From positions 186,001 through 250,000 of the forward strand of contig PERI01000001.1 of the NCBI GenBank assembly GCA_002928515.1: a DNA stretch of 64,000 bases. Direction: 5' to 3'. Each line of letters opens with the position of its first letter. Within the stretch, counting starts at the first letter, position 1. The stretch comes from Hyphomicrobium sp. (lineage in GTDB: Bacteria; Pseudomonadota; Alphaproteobacteria; Rhizobiales; Hyphomicrobiaceae). This document shows, piece after piece, positions 27,536 to 34,181 of the stretch. A program made the position numbers and the translations under genes. The notes beneath the pieces were generated by a model, which had not been told where the DNA came from, made no database searches, and worked only from the letters and a program-made list of their open reading frames with translations.

Positions 27536-28438
27536 TTATTTGCGTCTCAAAATTGATTTTGCAGCCATCTTACCGACGCTTCCTGCTTGGCGTCCTAATC
27601 GTTTCCAAGAGAAGCCAGACAGTTGTGGTGTTGTTTCACCAGACGCCGGTGTTGCCGGCATCGGCGGCGCGGCGTTGGTATGATAGCCACCACCTAGTCG
27701 TCCGCTGTATAGGTCGATTGCAGCTCGCGCGACTTCACGCACGTAACCCTGTGCCAATCTCACTGTGAATTCGTCGCGTAAGTTAGAATACAAATTTTTG
27801 GTCATGCGCTCGCGTGCTTCATGGGCAAGAGCACTTGCAGGATTGAGTAATCTCACGATGCGCCAAATATCGTAGGCGCGCTCGGCCCAATCTACGGCGC
27901 CGCGCCATTCATAAAGACGCAAGACTTGACGAACTGTCAGTTGGTCGCCAAGCGGAATATTTTCGACGACTACGGGGCGCAAACGTGCAGAGACACGCTC
28001 CGCCAAAAGCAGCGCGTCTGGCACGGTGAAATTCCAAAGTGGATTAGGATCATTCGGATGCATTTTAGAGGCGACAAGGCGGATGGTCGCGAGGGCGACT
28101 TCCTTTAGACCATCTTCGCCTACAACAGATGCCGGCTTCAATGCGGAGGCATAAGCTTCGACGCTGGCCCAGGCTTCACGTTCTCGTTCGTTCCAACTTT
28201 CTATCGGGATGGTGGATGGACTGTCTTGGGCTTCGGCTGGAGCGGCATTGCGCAACACGAGCCACTGCAAAAATATTCCGCAGGCTACGAGAGCGAAGGC
28301 GGCGACGGCCCAATGCAAAAGATACCCATGCTCCCAAAGCCATAATGAACCAAGCGGTATGAGCGTTAAGGCGGGCAGGACCAAGCTGGTGGTCGATAGG
28401 ACAACTCGCAAGACGCGATTGGCGCGGCGCTGTTTCAT
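27536..28438 (-). CDS. N-terminal half of a DUF697-type GTPase, without the GTPase domain
   Basis: 300 residues: two membrane segments (about 15-34 and 43-63), then a helical domain with ESWNEREREAWASVEAYA, NFTVPDALLLAERVSAR and AAIDLYSGRL. These match, from memory, the region that precedes the P-loop in bacterial DUF697/YcjX-like membrane GTPases. Here the protein stops after a Pro-rich stretch with no GxxxxGKS motif. It may be a stand-alone partner or a remnant. Tail to tail with the transporter gene, one base apart. Confidence 0.55.
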   Translation of the reverse strand: MKQRRANRVLRVVLSTTSLVLPALTLIPLGSLWLWEHGYLLHWAVAAFALVACGIFLQWLVLRNAAPAEAQDSPSTIPIESWNEREREAWASVEAYASALKPASVVGEDGLKEVALATIRLVASKMHPNDPNPLWNFTVPDALLLAERVSARLRPVVVENIPLGDQLTVRQVLRLYEWRGAVDWAERAYDIWRIVRLLNPASALAHEARERMTKNLYSNLRDEFTVRLAQGYVREVARAAIDLYSGRLGGGYHTNAAPPMPATPASGETTPQLSGFSWKRLGRQAGSVGKMAAKSILRRK

Positions 28439-28478
28439 GGGTGCTCTTAGGGCTTACCGATATCTTGTTGGAAATGCG

Positions 28479-28504
28479 AAAGGCCCGAGTGGTATCGAGC
28501 CTTT
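28479..28504 (-). terminator. Probable terminator of the yciE-DUF2383 unit
   Basis: On the minus strand a ten-base stem AAAGGCTCGA / TCGGGCCTTT (one G-U pair) with loop TACCAC, about 75 bases after the DUF2383 stop. The T run is short, so efficiency is uncertain. Confidence 0.45.
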
Positions 28505-28577
28505 GCGTATAGCGATTGCGAAATGAATTTACTACTGCGACCCGCATGGAGAAGCTCGCAGTTTGTACTATTGAAGT

Positions 28578-29015
28578 TTAGGCAGCGGCATCGAGTGCAG
28601 ACTGCATTTGCGTAATTTTAGCTACCAGCGTGCCCCGTTGGCGTTGGAGCGCGGCATATTCTGGATAGTCGGTGGATGACACTTTCAGAGCATCATCGTA
28701 GTAGCCGAGGATTCTTTCTTCGCCGCTAATTAGGGAGGGCAAAATCTTCTCATCGAGTTCTGTCAGCATCGCGCGGATGCTTATGACTGTCCTATGGACG
28801 GTTGACATAAATGATCCATCTTCGTTGACCTTACCACCTGCTGCGACAACAAATGGTTCGAGTTCAACAATTGCCTCAGTTCGCAGGGCGACCATTTCTT
28901 TAAATAGCGTTGTGAGTCCGCGGCCTTCTGCGTCTTCCAGAGCTTCGAAATAACCATTTCGGCTATCGATGAGCGCAGTTGCTAGGGCTGCGAGTTTATC
29001 AGCGCGATCTGACAC
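28578..29015 (-). CDS. PA2169/DUF2383 four-helix-bundle protein
   Basis: 145 residues, all helical, with DSRNGYFEALEDAEGRGLTTLF near the N-terminus and ISGEERILGYYDDALK in the middle, typical of the ferritin-like DUF2383 family. Such genes are widely stress-induced; the biochemical role is unknown. It lies 71 bases downstream of the yciE-like gene on the same strand and has no EcfG promoter of its own, so it is probably expressed from the one upstream of yciE. Confidence 0.82.
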   Translation of the reverse strand: MSDRADKLAALATALIDSRNGYFEALEDAEGRGLTTLFKEMVALRTEAIVELEPFVVAAGGKVNEDGSFMSTVHRTVISIRAMLTELDEKILPSLISGEERILGYYDDALKVSSTDYPEYAALQRQRGTLVAKITQMQSALDAAA

Positions 29016-29056
29016 GGGTGATCTCCATCACTATTTGATTGAATTTGCAGTAGAGG

Positions 29057-29082
29057 ACGTCGCCCCAAATTTGGGGCGACGT
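29057..29082. repeat. 26-base perfect palindrome between yciE and DUF2383 genes
   Basis: Arms ACGTCGCCCCAAA (29057-29069) and TTTGGGGCGACGT (29070-29082). As RNA it would fold into a strong hairpin right after the yciE stop. There is no T run, so it may stabilise the upstream message or partly end transcription. Confidence 0.6.
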
Positions 29083-29086
29083 AAAT

Positions 29087-29578
29087 TCATTCAGCTGCTT
29101 CTTGGTTCAGCTTGCTCTCAGCGAGCTTGGTGAGCTTTTCATCAGCCGCATATTCTTCTTTCAAAGTCTGAGACAATAACTTAGCCGCTGGGCCTAAGTC
29201 GAGTTGGCCAGCCCAGGACACCAATGTGCCGTAACGGGTGATTTCATAGTGCTCGACGGCCTGCGCAGCAGCGATCATCGCTGCGTCGCGCGTATCTGGA
29301 TCTTTGATCTCAGACATCAACTCTTCGGCTTCTTTCAAAATGCCGTCGATAGCGGGGCATTTTGTTGCTTTTGGTTTTTCTTCGAGAAGCTTGAATGTTT
29401 CGTCGAGACGTTTCACATGCTCTTTAGTTTCTTCGAGATGCGCTTCAAAAGCTTTGGCGAGCGCTTTTGAGTCTGCAGTCTTAATCATTTTGGGGAGAGC
29501 TTTGATAATGTGTTGTTCAGCGTAATAGATATCTTGCAACGTATGCAAAAACAGATCGTGCAGGTTTTCAATTTTCAT
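29087..29578 (-). CDS. YciE/YciF-family (DUF892) ferritin-like protein
   Basis: 163 residues, helical, with DLFLHTLQDIYYAEQHIIKALP at the N-terminus and AAAQAVEHYEITRYGTLVSWA later; the acidic and His residues are those of a ferritin-like di-metal bundle. YciE/YciF are stress-induced in enterobacteria. The start is set at ATG 29578, six bases after GGAG; an ATG four codons upstream overlaps that element. An exact EcfG promoter lies about 57 bases upstream. Confidence 0.88.
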   Translation of the reverse strand: MKIENLHDLFLHTLQDIYYAEQHIIKALPKMIKTADSKALAKAFEAHLEETKEHVKRLDETFKLLEEKPKATKCPAIDGILKEAEELMSEIKDPDTRDAAMIAAAQAVEHYEITRYGTLVSWAGQLDLGPAAKLLSQTLKEEYAADEKLTKLAESKLNQEAAE

Positions 29579-29634
29579 GACGGGCTCCATGGGTGTTTGG
29601 ACTGGTGGCTGCTGTGTGGCACCTGTTCCATTCG

Positions 29635-29659
29635 AACGCGGGGTGGCGCGATACGTTCC
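29635..29659 (-). promoter_or_regulatory. EcfG promoter of the yciE-like gene
   Basis: On the minus strand GGAAC (29655-29659), 16 bases, CGTT (29635-29638): exact match. Predicted 5' leader about 50 bases. Confidence 0.87.
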
Positions 29660-29882
29660 CTAGATGTCGTCAAGCGCTTGCCCTTGTGATGGGGGAGCTT
29701 TTGGCTTTACCGAGCTTTTCAAGCCCAGATTAATTTAGCCAAGGTGATGACTGGTAATTCCACGACTAGTGCTAGTCTGGGAGTTGCGTGGCTTTGGTCG
29801 GGCGCACAAATTAAATACCTTAGGTAAAATAGATATTACATAACCCATTGATATTATATCATAAATTATTTCACATCACTTT

Positions 29883-29907
29883 GGAACCCAATACAATTTC
29901 ATGCGTT
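29883..29907 (+). promoter_or_regulatory. EcfG promoter of nepR-ecfG (autoregulation)
   Basis: GGAAC (29883-29887), 16 bases, CGTT (29904-29907): exact match, 70 bases before nepR. Autoregulation of nepR-ecfG is known in other alphaproteobacteria. The region before it (about 29660-29882) is AT-rich and holds no gene. Confidence 0.88.
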
Positions 29908-29977
29908 TAATGATGTGGTCCCTCAGCATACGCATCGGTGGGGATGTAGATGTTGAGGTTCTGGGGAGGCTCATTAT

Positions 29978-30187
29978 ATGACGACAAACGATGGCCAGAA
30001 GGATCTGGCGGCAGGAGGAAATTTGAATACTCAGTTGCCGCGCGAATTGCAGGGCCAAATTGGTAAGAAGTTACGCGAACATTATTCTGAATTGATTCAT
30101 GAACCCGTTCCAGACCGGTTCGTTGAGCTATTGCAGAAGTTGAAGAATAAAGAAGCTAATAAGGAAGGAGGCGAGCGTGACCGTTAG
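29978..30187 (+). CDS. nepR: Anti-sigma factor NepR
   Basis: 69 residues. The family core IGKKLREHYSELIHEPVPDRF (residues about 28-48) then LLQKL is present, with flexible ends. NepR holds EcfG inactive until phosphorylated PhyR binds it. The 3' end overlaps ecfG by 11 bases, giving coupled synthesis of the anti-sigma and sigma factors. Confidence 0.94.
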   Translation: MTTNDGQKDLAAGGNLNTQLPRELQGQIGKKLREHYSELIHEPVPDRFVELLQKLKNKEANKEGGERDR

Positions 30188-30740
30188 TGGCGACGCCGAC
30201 CTTCAAACTTTGCTCATTCAATCTGTGCCGAATTTGCGCGCGTTCGCAAACTCGTTGTGCGGAGATCCTACGCGCGCAGACGATCTTGTGCAGGATACGC
30301 TCGTGAAAGCTTGGTCAAATTTGCCAAGTTTCGAGCAGGGCACGAACTTACGCGCTTGGCTGTTTACAATCCTGCGCAATACTTATTTCTCCAATTTGCG
30401 CAAACTCAAACGAGAAGTCGAAGATGCCGATGGTGTCTTTTCTGAGCGGCTGTCGGTCTTGCCGTCTCAGCAGAGCCATATGGATATGCTGGACTTCAAA
30501 GAGGCTTTCAAAGGTTTGACCGACGATCAGAAGGAAGTTCTTCTTTTGGTTGGTGCTGAAGGATTTTCCTACGAGGAGGCAGCCGAGATCACCGGTTGTG
30601 CTATCGGCACGGTGAAGAGCCGGGTCAATCGTGCGCGTGGTGCTTTAGCGAAGAGCTTGGCTCTGGATGAAGGCGAAGATCATGCATCCGCTGGAGAATT
30701 TGCTGCTGTTTTGCAAGTGGCGAGCGTTGCGAGGTCATGA
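30177..30740 (+). CDS. ecfG: General stress ECF sigma factor EcfG
   Basis: 187 residues with region 2 (GDPTRADDLVQDTLVKAW, about 28-45) and region 4 (LVGAEGFSYEEAAEITGCAIGTVKSRV-like, about 124-150) of an ECF15-type sigma factor. GTG 30177 is five bases after GGAGG and overlaps nepR. It should recognise GGAAC-16/17-CGTT promoters, of which this window carries at least nine exact examples. Confidence 0.95.
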   Translation: MTVSGDADLQTLLIQSVPNLRAFANSLCGDPTRADDLVQDTLVKAWSNLPSFEQGTNLRAWLFTILRNTYFSNLRKLKREVEDADGVFSERLSVLPSQQSHMDMLDFKEAFKGLTDDQKEVLLLVGAEGFSYEEAAEITGCAIGTVKSRVNRARGALAKSLALDEGEDHASAGEFAAVLQVASVARS

Positions 30741-30857
30741 TGCCTATATGGCATTAAGAACCTTACCCGTTGCGTTCTCAAAACCCAGGAATTGAGGTTT
30801 TGATTTTAGTTTGATGTGAAATTCTAGAAGTTAGCTGTTCCATCACGAGGTAACTGA

Positions 30858-31667
30858 ATGTCGATCGCTGAAACTATTGGACCGCATCTCCCCTACTTGC
30901 GTCGCTATGCGCGAGCCCTGACGGGTAGTCAGAATTCTGGCGATAATTACGTTGTCGCTGCTCTTGAAGCCCTTATTGAAGATGCGAGTTCGTTTGATAA
31001 GAGCTTGCCACCGCGCGTTGCGGTCTATCGGGTTTTTACGAAAGTTTGGAATTCTCTACCCATCAATCGCGTGGCTGACGATGGTGAAACACCAGACGCC
31101 AAGTCATCTTCCGAACGCAGACTAGAAGCGATTACCCCGGCTCCGAGACAGGCGTTTCTTCTCGTGTCGGTCGAAGGATTTACAACGGCAGAAGCCGCGC
31201 AAATTCTTGATATGCCGCCAGCATCCGTTACTGGCTTGTTGCAGCAGGCCGGTTCTGAAATTGCGCTTCAGTTGTCAGCTGACATTCTGATTATTGAAGA
31301 TGAGCCGTTGATTGCGATGGATCTCGAAGCTCTGGTGGTCGATATCGGTCATCGTGTGCAGGGCGTCGCGCGGACGCATAAGGAAGCTGTTGCGGCCGTT
31401 GCTAAGAAAGCGCCTTCTCTTGTGCTTGCTGATATTCATCTTGCAGACGGCAGCTCTGGATTGGAAGCCGTCAATGAAATACTACAATCCATTACCGTGC
31501 CAGTGATTTTCATCACGGCATTTCCAGAACGGTTGCTCACTGGGATGAAGCCGGAACCCGTGTTCTTGGTCTCTAAACCTTTCGAGCCGGCTATGGTAAA
31601 AGCCCTGATCAGCCAAGCGCTATTTTTCGATATGAAAGCGCAGCAAGCTCAACAATCTGCTGCGTAA
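30858..31667 (+). CDS. phyR: Anti-anti-sigma response regulator PhyR
   Basis: 269 residues: an EcfG-like sigma domain (1-135) and a C-terminal receiver (142-260). The receiver has EDE (147-149), phosphoacceptor Asp192 in LADIHL, Thr220 and Lys240. Upon phosphorylation PhyR mimics the sigma factor and sequesters NepR. It follows ecfG by 117 bases on the same strand. No exact EcfG promoter was found in this gap, so it may be read from upstream or from a housekeeping promoter. Confidence 0.95.
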   Translation: MSIAETIGPHLPYLRRYARALTGSQNSGDNYVVAALEALIEDASSFDKSLPPRVAVYRVFTKVWNSLPINRVADDGETPDAKSSSERRLEAITPAPRQAFLLVSVEGFTTAEAAQILDMPPASVTGLLQQAGSEIALQLSADILIIEDEPLIAMDLEALVVDIGHRVQGVARTHKEAVAAVAKKAPSLVLADIHLADGSSGLEAVNEILQSITVPVIFITAFPERLLTGMKPEPVFLVSKPFEPAMVKALISQALFFDMKAQQAQQSAA

Positions 31668-31689
31668 CTAGATAGCTTACAAATTGAAT

Positions 31690-31722
31690 GCGGCCGTCGA
31701 GAATATCGACGGCCGCGTTTCG
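31690..31722. terminator. Terminator hairpin between phyR and the PRC-barrel gene
   Basis: Eleven-base perfect stem GCGGCCGTCGA (31690-31700) and TCGACGGCCGC (31706-31716) with loop GAATA, between convergent genes. On the plus strand GTTTCGTTT follows, a moderate T run. Confidence 0.75.
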
Positions 31723-31723
31723 T

Positions 31724-32233
31724 TTATTGCTTAGTAGCCGGTTCATTGACCATTTCTTTGGCCTTTTCGGTTGCATCAGTTGCAGCCTTTTTCGCGCGAT
31801 CAGCCAGGTCGCTGGCACCTTCCTTGATGGTATCCATGGTGGATTTTTCTGTCCACACATACGCAGGAGCTGCCGTCAAATTTTCTTTAGTTGCAGAAAG
31901 AACGGCGACGCGCTTGCCGTCTTTATTCGTCGTGATTGAAATATCCGCGTAAGGTACGCCGACATTTTTCTCAGCGACGCCGAGGAACCCACCAACACCA
32001 ATGACCACTGTGCTCACTGCACCACTATCGTTGATGACGAGGTAGTTGATGTCGCCAAGATTTTCACCTGTGCTGTTTTCTACCTTCAAACCAATCAAGC
32101 TCGACGTGCTTTGCTCGCCAGTTGCTTGAGTCGATACGAAAGAAACAGCCGCTGCAGGTGTTGTTTGCATCGCGATGCCACCGGCGATCGCTGCCGCAGC
32201 TACGGTGGAAAGTAAAAAGCGAGACTTCATCAT
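31724..32233 (-). CDS. Exported PRC-barrel domain protein
   Basis: 169 residues: a signal peptide to about residue 28, then a PRC-barrel-like domain with SLIGLKVENSTGENLGDINYLVI and GVPYADI, and a helical Lys/Ala-rich tail. Exported PRC-barrel proteins are common stress-related proteins of rhizobia; their role is unclear. The start is ATG 32233, seven bases after AGGAG. A weaker EcfG-like element lies about 30-55 bases upstream. Confidence 0.8.
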   Translation of the reverse strand: MMKSRFLLSTVAAAAIAGGIAMQTTPAAAVSFVSTQATGEQSTSSLIGLKVENSTGENLGDINYLVINDSGAVSTVVIGVGGFLGVAEKNVGVPYADISITTNKDGKRVAVLSATKENLTAAPAYVWTEKSTMDTIKEGASDLADRAKKAATDATEKAKEMVNEPATKQ

Positions 32234-32263
32234 GTGTTTTCTCCTAAGTCGTTGTGCATGATT

Positions 32264-32288
32264 AATTCTTGAAATGCTGAGTTGTTCC
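32264..32288 (-). promoter_or_regulatory. Possible EcfG-type promoter of the PRC-barrel gene (weak)
   Basis: On the minus strand GGAAC (32284-32288), 16 bases, AATT (32264-32267). The -35 part is exact, the -10 part matches only the final TT. Position relative to the gene (leader near 24 bases) is good. Confidence 0.45.
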
Positions 32289-32328
32289 GTCGTCACTTTT
32301 GATCGTAATCTAGAATTTAATTGAAAAT

Positions 32329-32358
32329 AAAAGCGGCTAGGTTTCCCTAGCCGCTTTT
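32329..32358 (-). terminator. Intrinsic terminator of the DUF1328 gene
   Basis: Twelve-base perfect stem AAAAGCGGCTAG (32329-32340) and CTAGCCGCTTTT (32347-32358) with a six-base loop; on the minus strand the stem ends in TTTT and continues ATTTTC. Confidence 0.9.
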
Positions 32359-32385
32359 GTCATTCAGTATTTTTATTCGCCGTGG

Positions 32386-32559
32386 CTACGCTTTGCGTAT
32401 GAGGCCAGCAACCAAAGAGACCACAAAGAAAATAATTGCGACCCAGAATAAGATGCGTGCGCCTTCCATTGCGGTTCCAGCAACGCCGCCAAAACCTAAG
32501 AATGCTGCGGCGAGCGCAACCACAAGAAACACAATGGCGTAGTGGAGCAAATTGCCCAT
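32386..32559 (-). CDS. DUF1328-family small membrane protein
   Basis: 57 residues, two membrane helices, reading from ATG 32559: MGNLLHYAIVFLVVALAA, then FLGFGGVAGTA, and ending LVAGLIRKA. This is the DUF1328/YtjA pattern of stress-associated inner membrane proteins. GGAG precedes the ATG. A near-consensus EcfG element lies 36-61 bases upstream and an intrinsic terminator follows, so it is probably a one-gene unit. Confidence 0.9.
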   Translation of the reverse strand: MGNLLHYAIVFLVVALAAAFLGFGGVAGTAMEGARILFWVAIIFFVVSLVAGLIRKA

Positions 32560-32594
32560 GGTTTTTTCTCCAGTTCAAATGTCTGTAATTTTCA

Positions 32595-32620
32595 AACTAG
32601 AAAGTACCCACATTTGTTCC
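32595..32620 (-). promoter_or_regulatory. Probable EcfG-type promoter of the DUF1328 gene
   Basis: On the minus strand GGAAC (32616-32620), 17 bases, AGTT (32595-32598). One -10 mismatch and the longer of the two usual spacings; the leader would be near 30 bases. Confidence 0.6.
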
Positions 32621-32660
32621 AACGTCACCGCGCATTTGCACTCAGCATCAGCCAACAAAA

Positions 32661-32683
32661 AGCGGAGCCAAATTGGCTCCGCT
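32661..32683 (-). terminator. Intrinsic terminator of the 25-residue peptide gene
   Basis: Stem AGCGGAGCC (32661-32669) and GGCTCCGCT (32675-32683) with an AT loop; on the minus strand it is followed by TTTTTGTT. Confidence 0.88.
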
Positions 32684-32714
32684 GTTGTGATCGCTTCATA
32701 AGTGTGAAAGCTGA

Positions 32715-32792
32715 CTAGATGACGTTGAACACGTTCAACAGGATCAGCACTGGGATTGGAATACCGATCATCCAAAGCAAGATATTTCTCAT
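32715..32792 (-). CDS. 25-residue hydrophobic membrane peptide
   Basis: ATG 32792 to TAG 32715, with GAGGA seven bases before the ATG. It encodes a single hydrophobic helix with MIGIPIPVLILLNVF in its core. Small membrane peptides with an IGIPIP motif occur in other Hyphomicrobiales as far as I recall. A strong terminator directly downstream supports a real transcript. No exact EcfG promoter is adjacent; the sRNA terminator at 32884-32924 separates it from the promoter at 32990-33014. Confidence 0.65.
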   Translation of the reverse strand: MRNILLWMIGIPIPVLILLNVFNVI

Positions 32793-32883
32793 GGCGATGT
32801 CCTCGAATTTGGCTTCGGTGAGATAACGCGCATTGCGAATTTTAGTTTCGAATTCCTACAAAAAATTTTAGAGGGTCGAGCTT

Positions 32884-32924
32884 AAAAAAATGAGCCCGCG
32901 ACCGAGGGGGGCGGTCACGGGCTC
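32884..32924 (-). terminator. Intrinsic terminator of the small RNA
   Basis: GAGCCCGCGACCG (32892-32904) pairs with CGGTCACGGGCTC (32912-32924) with one mismatch. On the minus strand the stem is followed by ATTTTTTT. Confidence 0.9.
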
Positions 32925-32982
32925 TGATGAAACGAAGCGCGTCCACAAGGGAGGGCGGGGGGACGGTGGAGGCGCATTCGTG
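32884..32982 (-). ncRNA. Candidate GsrN-like general stress small RNA
   Basis: About 99 bases on the minus strand, with no open frame of note. An exact EcfG promoter (32990-33014) predicts a 5' end near 32982. The first stem pairs GCGCCTCCAC (32966-32975) with GTGGACGCGC (32937-32946), one mismatch, and exposes a 19-base C-rich loop (32947-32965) made of CCCCCC and CCCTCCC blocks. The second is a 13-base terminator stem (32892-32924) with loop CCCCCCT and a run of seven T (32884-32890). An EcfG-driven sRNA of about 100 bases with a C-rich 5' loop and its place in the stress locus match GsrN of Caulobacter, which pairs with G-rich sites in mRNA leaders. Ends are inferred. Confidence 0.75.
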
Positions 32983-32989
32983 AATAAGT

Positions 32990-33014
32990 AACGCTCAGCC
33001 GCGCTCATGGTTCC
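32990..33014 (-). promoter_or_regulatory. EcfG promoter of the small RNA
   Basis: On the minus strand GGAAC (33010-33014), 16 bases, CGTT (32990-32993): exact match. No protein gene begins within the next 190 bases, but a terminator lies 66-106 bases downstream. Confidence 0.87.
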
Positions 33015-33069
33015 ACGAAGAATTACCCATTTTTGTTGCCAACCCCAACAATTGAGTATTTTGTCGAGT

Positions 33070-33909
33070 TCAGATCAGGGGGCGCAATTGGCTGGCGTCG
33101 CTCTCATAACAGGCGAGTTCTTTTAATGCGGCTTCGTCAACCAGCTCGAAGACGCTATCTTTCCATTTGATCCATTTGCGAGCGTATAGCGCTTTCAGCG
33201 TCTTGTTTGTGTGTACGAGGGAAAGCCCCAAGGCATCGGCTAAGTGCTGTTGCGTAAATGGGAACAAGACTTTGTTGCCGTTTACCAAGCCAACGCTCGC
33301 TGCCTTATAGTAAAGATGCAATAGCACGAACGCCATGCGCTCCTGAGATGAGCGGCGCCCGACGGCTAAAAGCTGCTCATCCAGCATGCGCTCAGAACGC
33401 GAGGCAATCCATGTGAGGTCGTAGGCAAGACCGGGGAATTTTTCGTAGAGAGACCAAATTTTGTCGCGCGGAAAAACGCACAAGATTGTCTTGGTCAAAG
33501 TTTCAACCGAATGCTGCATTTCATTGAACATCGACGTCTGAAGGCCAAGGAAATCACCTGGCAGTGCGAAATTCATAATTTGGCGACGGCCATCCGGCAG
33601 CATTTTATATCTGAAGGCCCACCCTGATAGTACCGTATAGAGATGCGGACTGGAGTGCCCCTCCATGAGAAGGGTTGCACCCTCATCCGACACGAACTCA
33701 CCGGTTTTGAACCACTCGACGAATTCGACTTCATTGGGTTGGAAATCGCGAAAAACGTTGAGTGCTCGAAGTGGGCACTTCAAGCATTGCGTTTGCTTAG
33801 GCTGACGCCCATGGGCGCTTGGCGATGTTTTTTGCGACGTCTTAGACGCCTTGGCTCGTGGAGGCATACGGTGATCTAGCCATTTTGCAGGCTGACGTCG
33901 ATACGTCAT
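33070..33909 (-). CDS. Crp/Fnr-family regulator with partial iron-sulfur ligand set
   Basis: 279 residues: a cyclic-nucleotide-binding-like domain (about 60-180) and a C-terminal winged helix with QQHLADALGLSLVHTNKTLKAL as the HTH. The N-terminus has CLKC (Cys42, Cys45) and a later Cys144 in the place of the fourth Fnr cluster ligand; Asn51 stands where the third would be. So three of four Fnr cysteine positions are kept, and the recognition helix differs from Fnr. Probably a redox or oxygen-linked regulator, but not a standard Fnr. An exact EcfG promoter lies about 140 bases upstream. ATG 33867 is an alternative start. Confidence 0.82.
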   Translation of the reverse strand: MTYRRQPAKWLDHRMPPRAKASKTSQKTSPSAHGRQPKQTQCLKCPLRALNVFRDFQPNEVEFVEWFKTGEFVSDEGATLLMEGHSSPHLYTVLSGWAFRYKMLPDGRRQIMNFALPGDFLGLQTSMFNEMQHSVETLTKTILCVFPRDKIWSLYEKFPGLAYDLTWIASRSERMLDEQLLAVGRRSSQERMAFVLLHLYYKAASVGLVNGNKVLFPFTQQHLADALGLSLVHTNKTLKALYARKWIKWKDSVFELVDEAALKELACYESDASQLRPLI

Positions 33910-34050
33910 TATGTGGTATTCGCCTCTTATGCGATGCAGTTTATATGGCTAGTGCGCGCGTTCGTTTCCCATGCCATATCTGTCAGTGCTTCGAGCTGAC
34001 TGGCGGATATAACTCATTAAGGGTGTTTGTTATTTACCCAGTTGACGAGC

Positions 34051-34075
34051 AACGCGTCGCGGTGTGGTCTGTTCC
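34051..34075 (-). promoter_or_regulatory. EcfG promoter upstream of the Crp/Fnr regulator
   Basis: On the minus strand GGAAC (34071-34075), 16 bases, CGTT (34051-34054): exact match. It points to the regulator at 33909 with a leader of about 135 bases. The divergent CHASE3 kinase has no such site on the plus strand. Confidence 0.83.
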
Positions 34076-34181
34076 CAACAGGGGTTCGCGCAAAACCTAG
34101 GGGCATGGAGGTTGCGATTAATCGCACTTTCATGTGTCAAATGACATCGCGCGTGCTTCGGTCTAGCGATATCACCCTTGT

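Noticed and set aside
30788-30812. EcfG promoter of phyR
   Set aside because: GGAAT and GTTT with mismatches in both elements; too weak to call.
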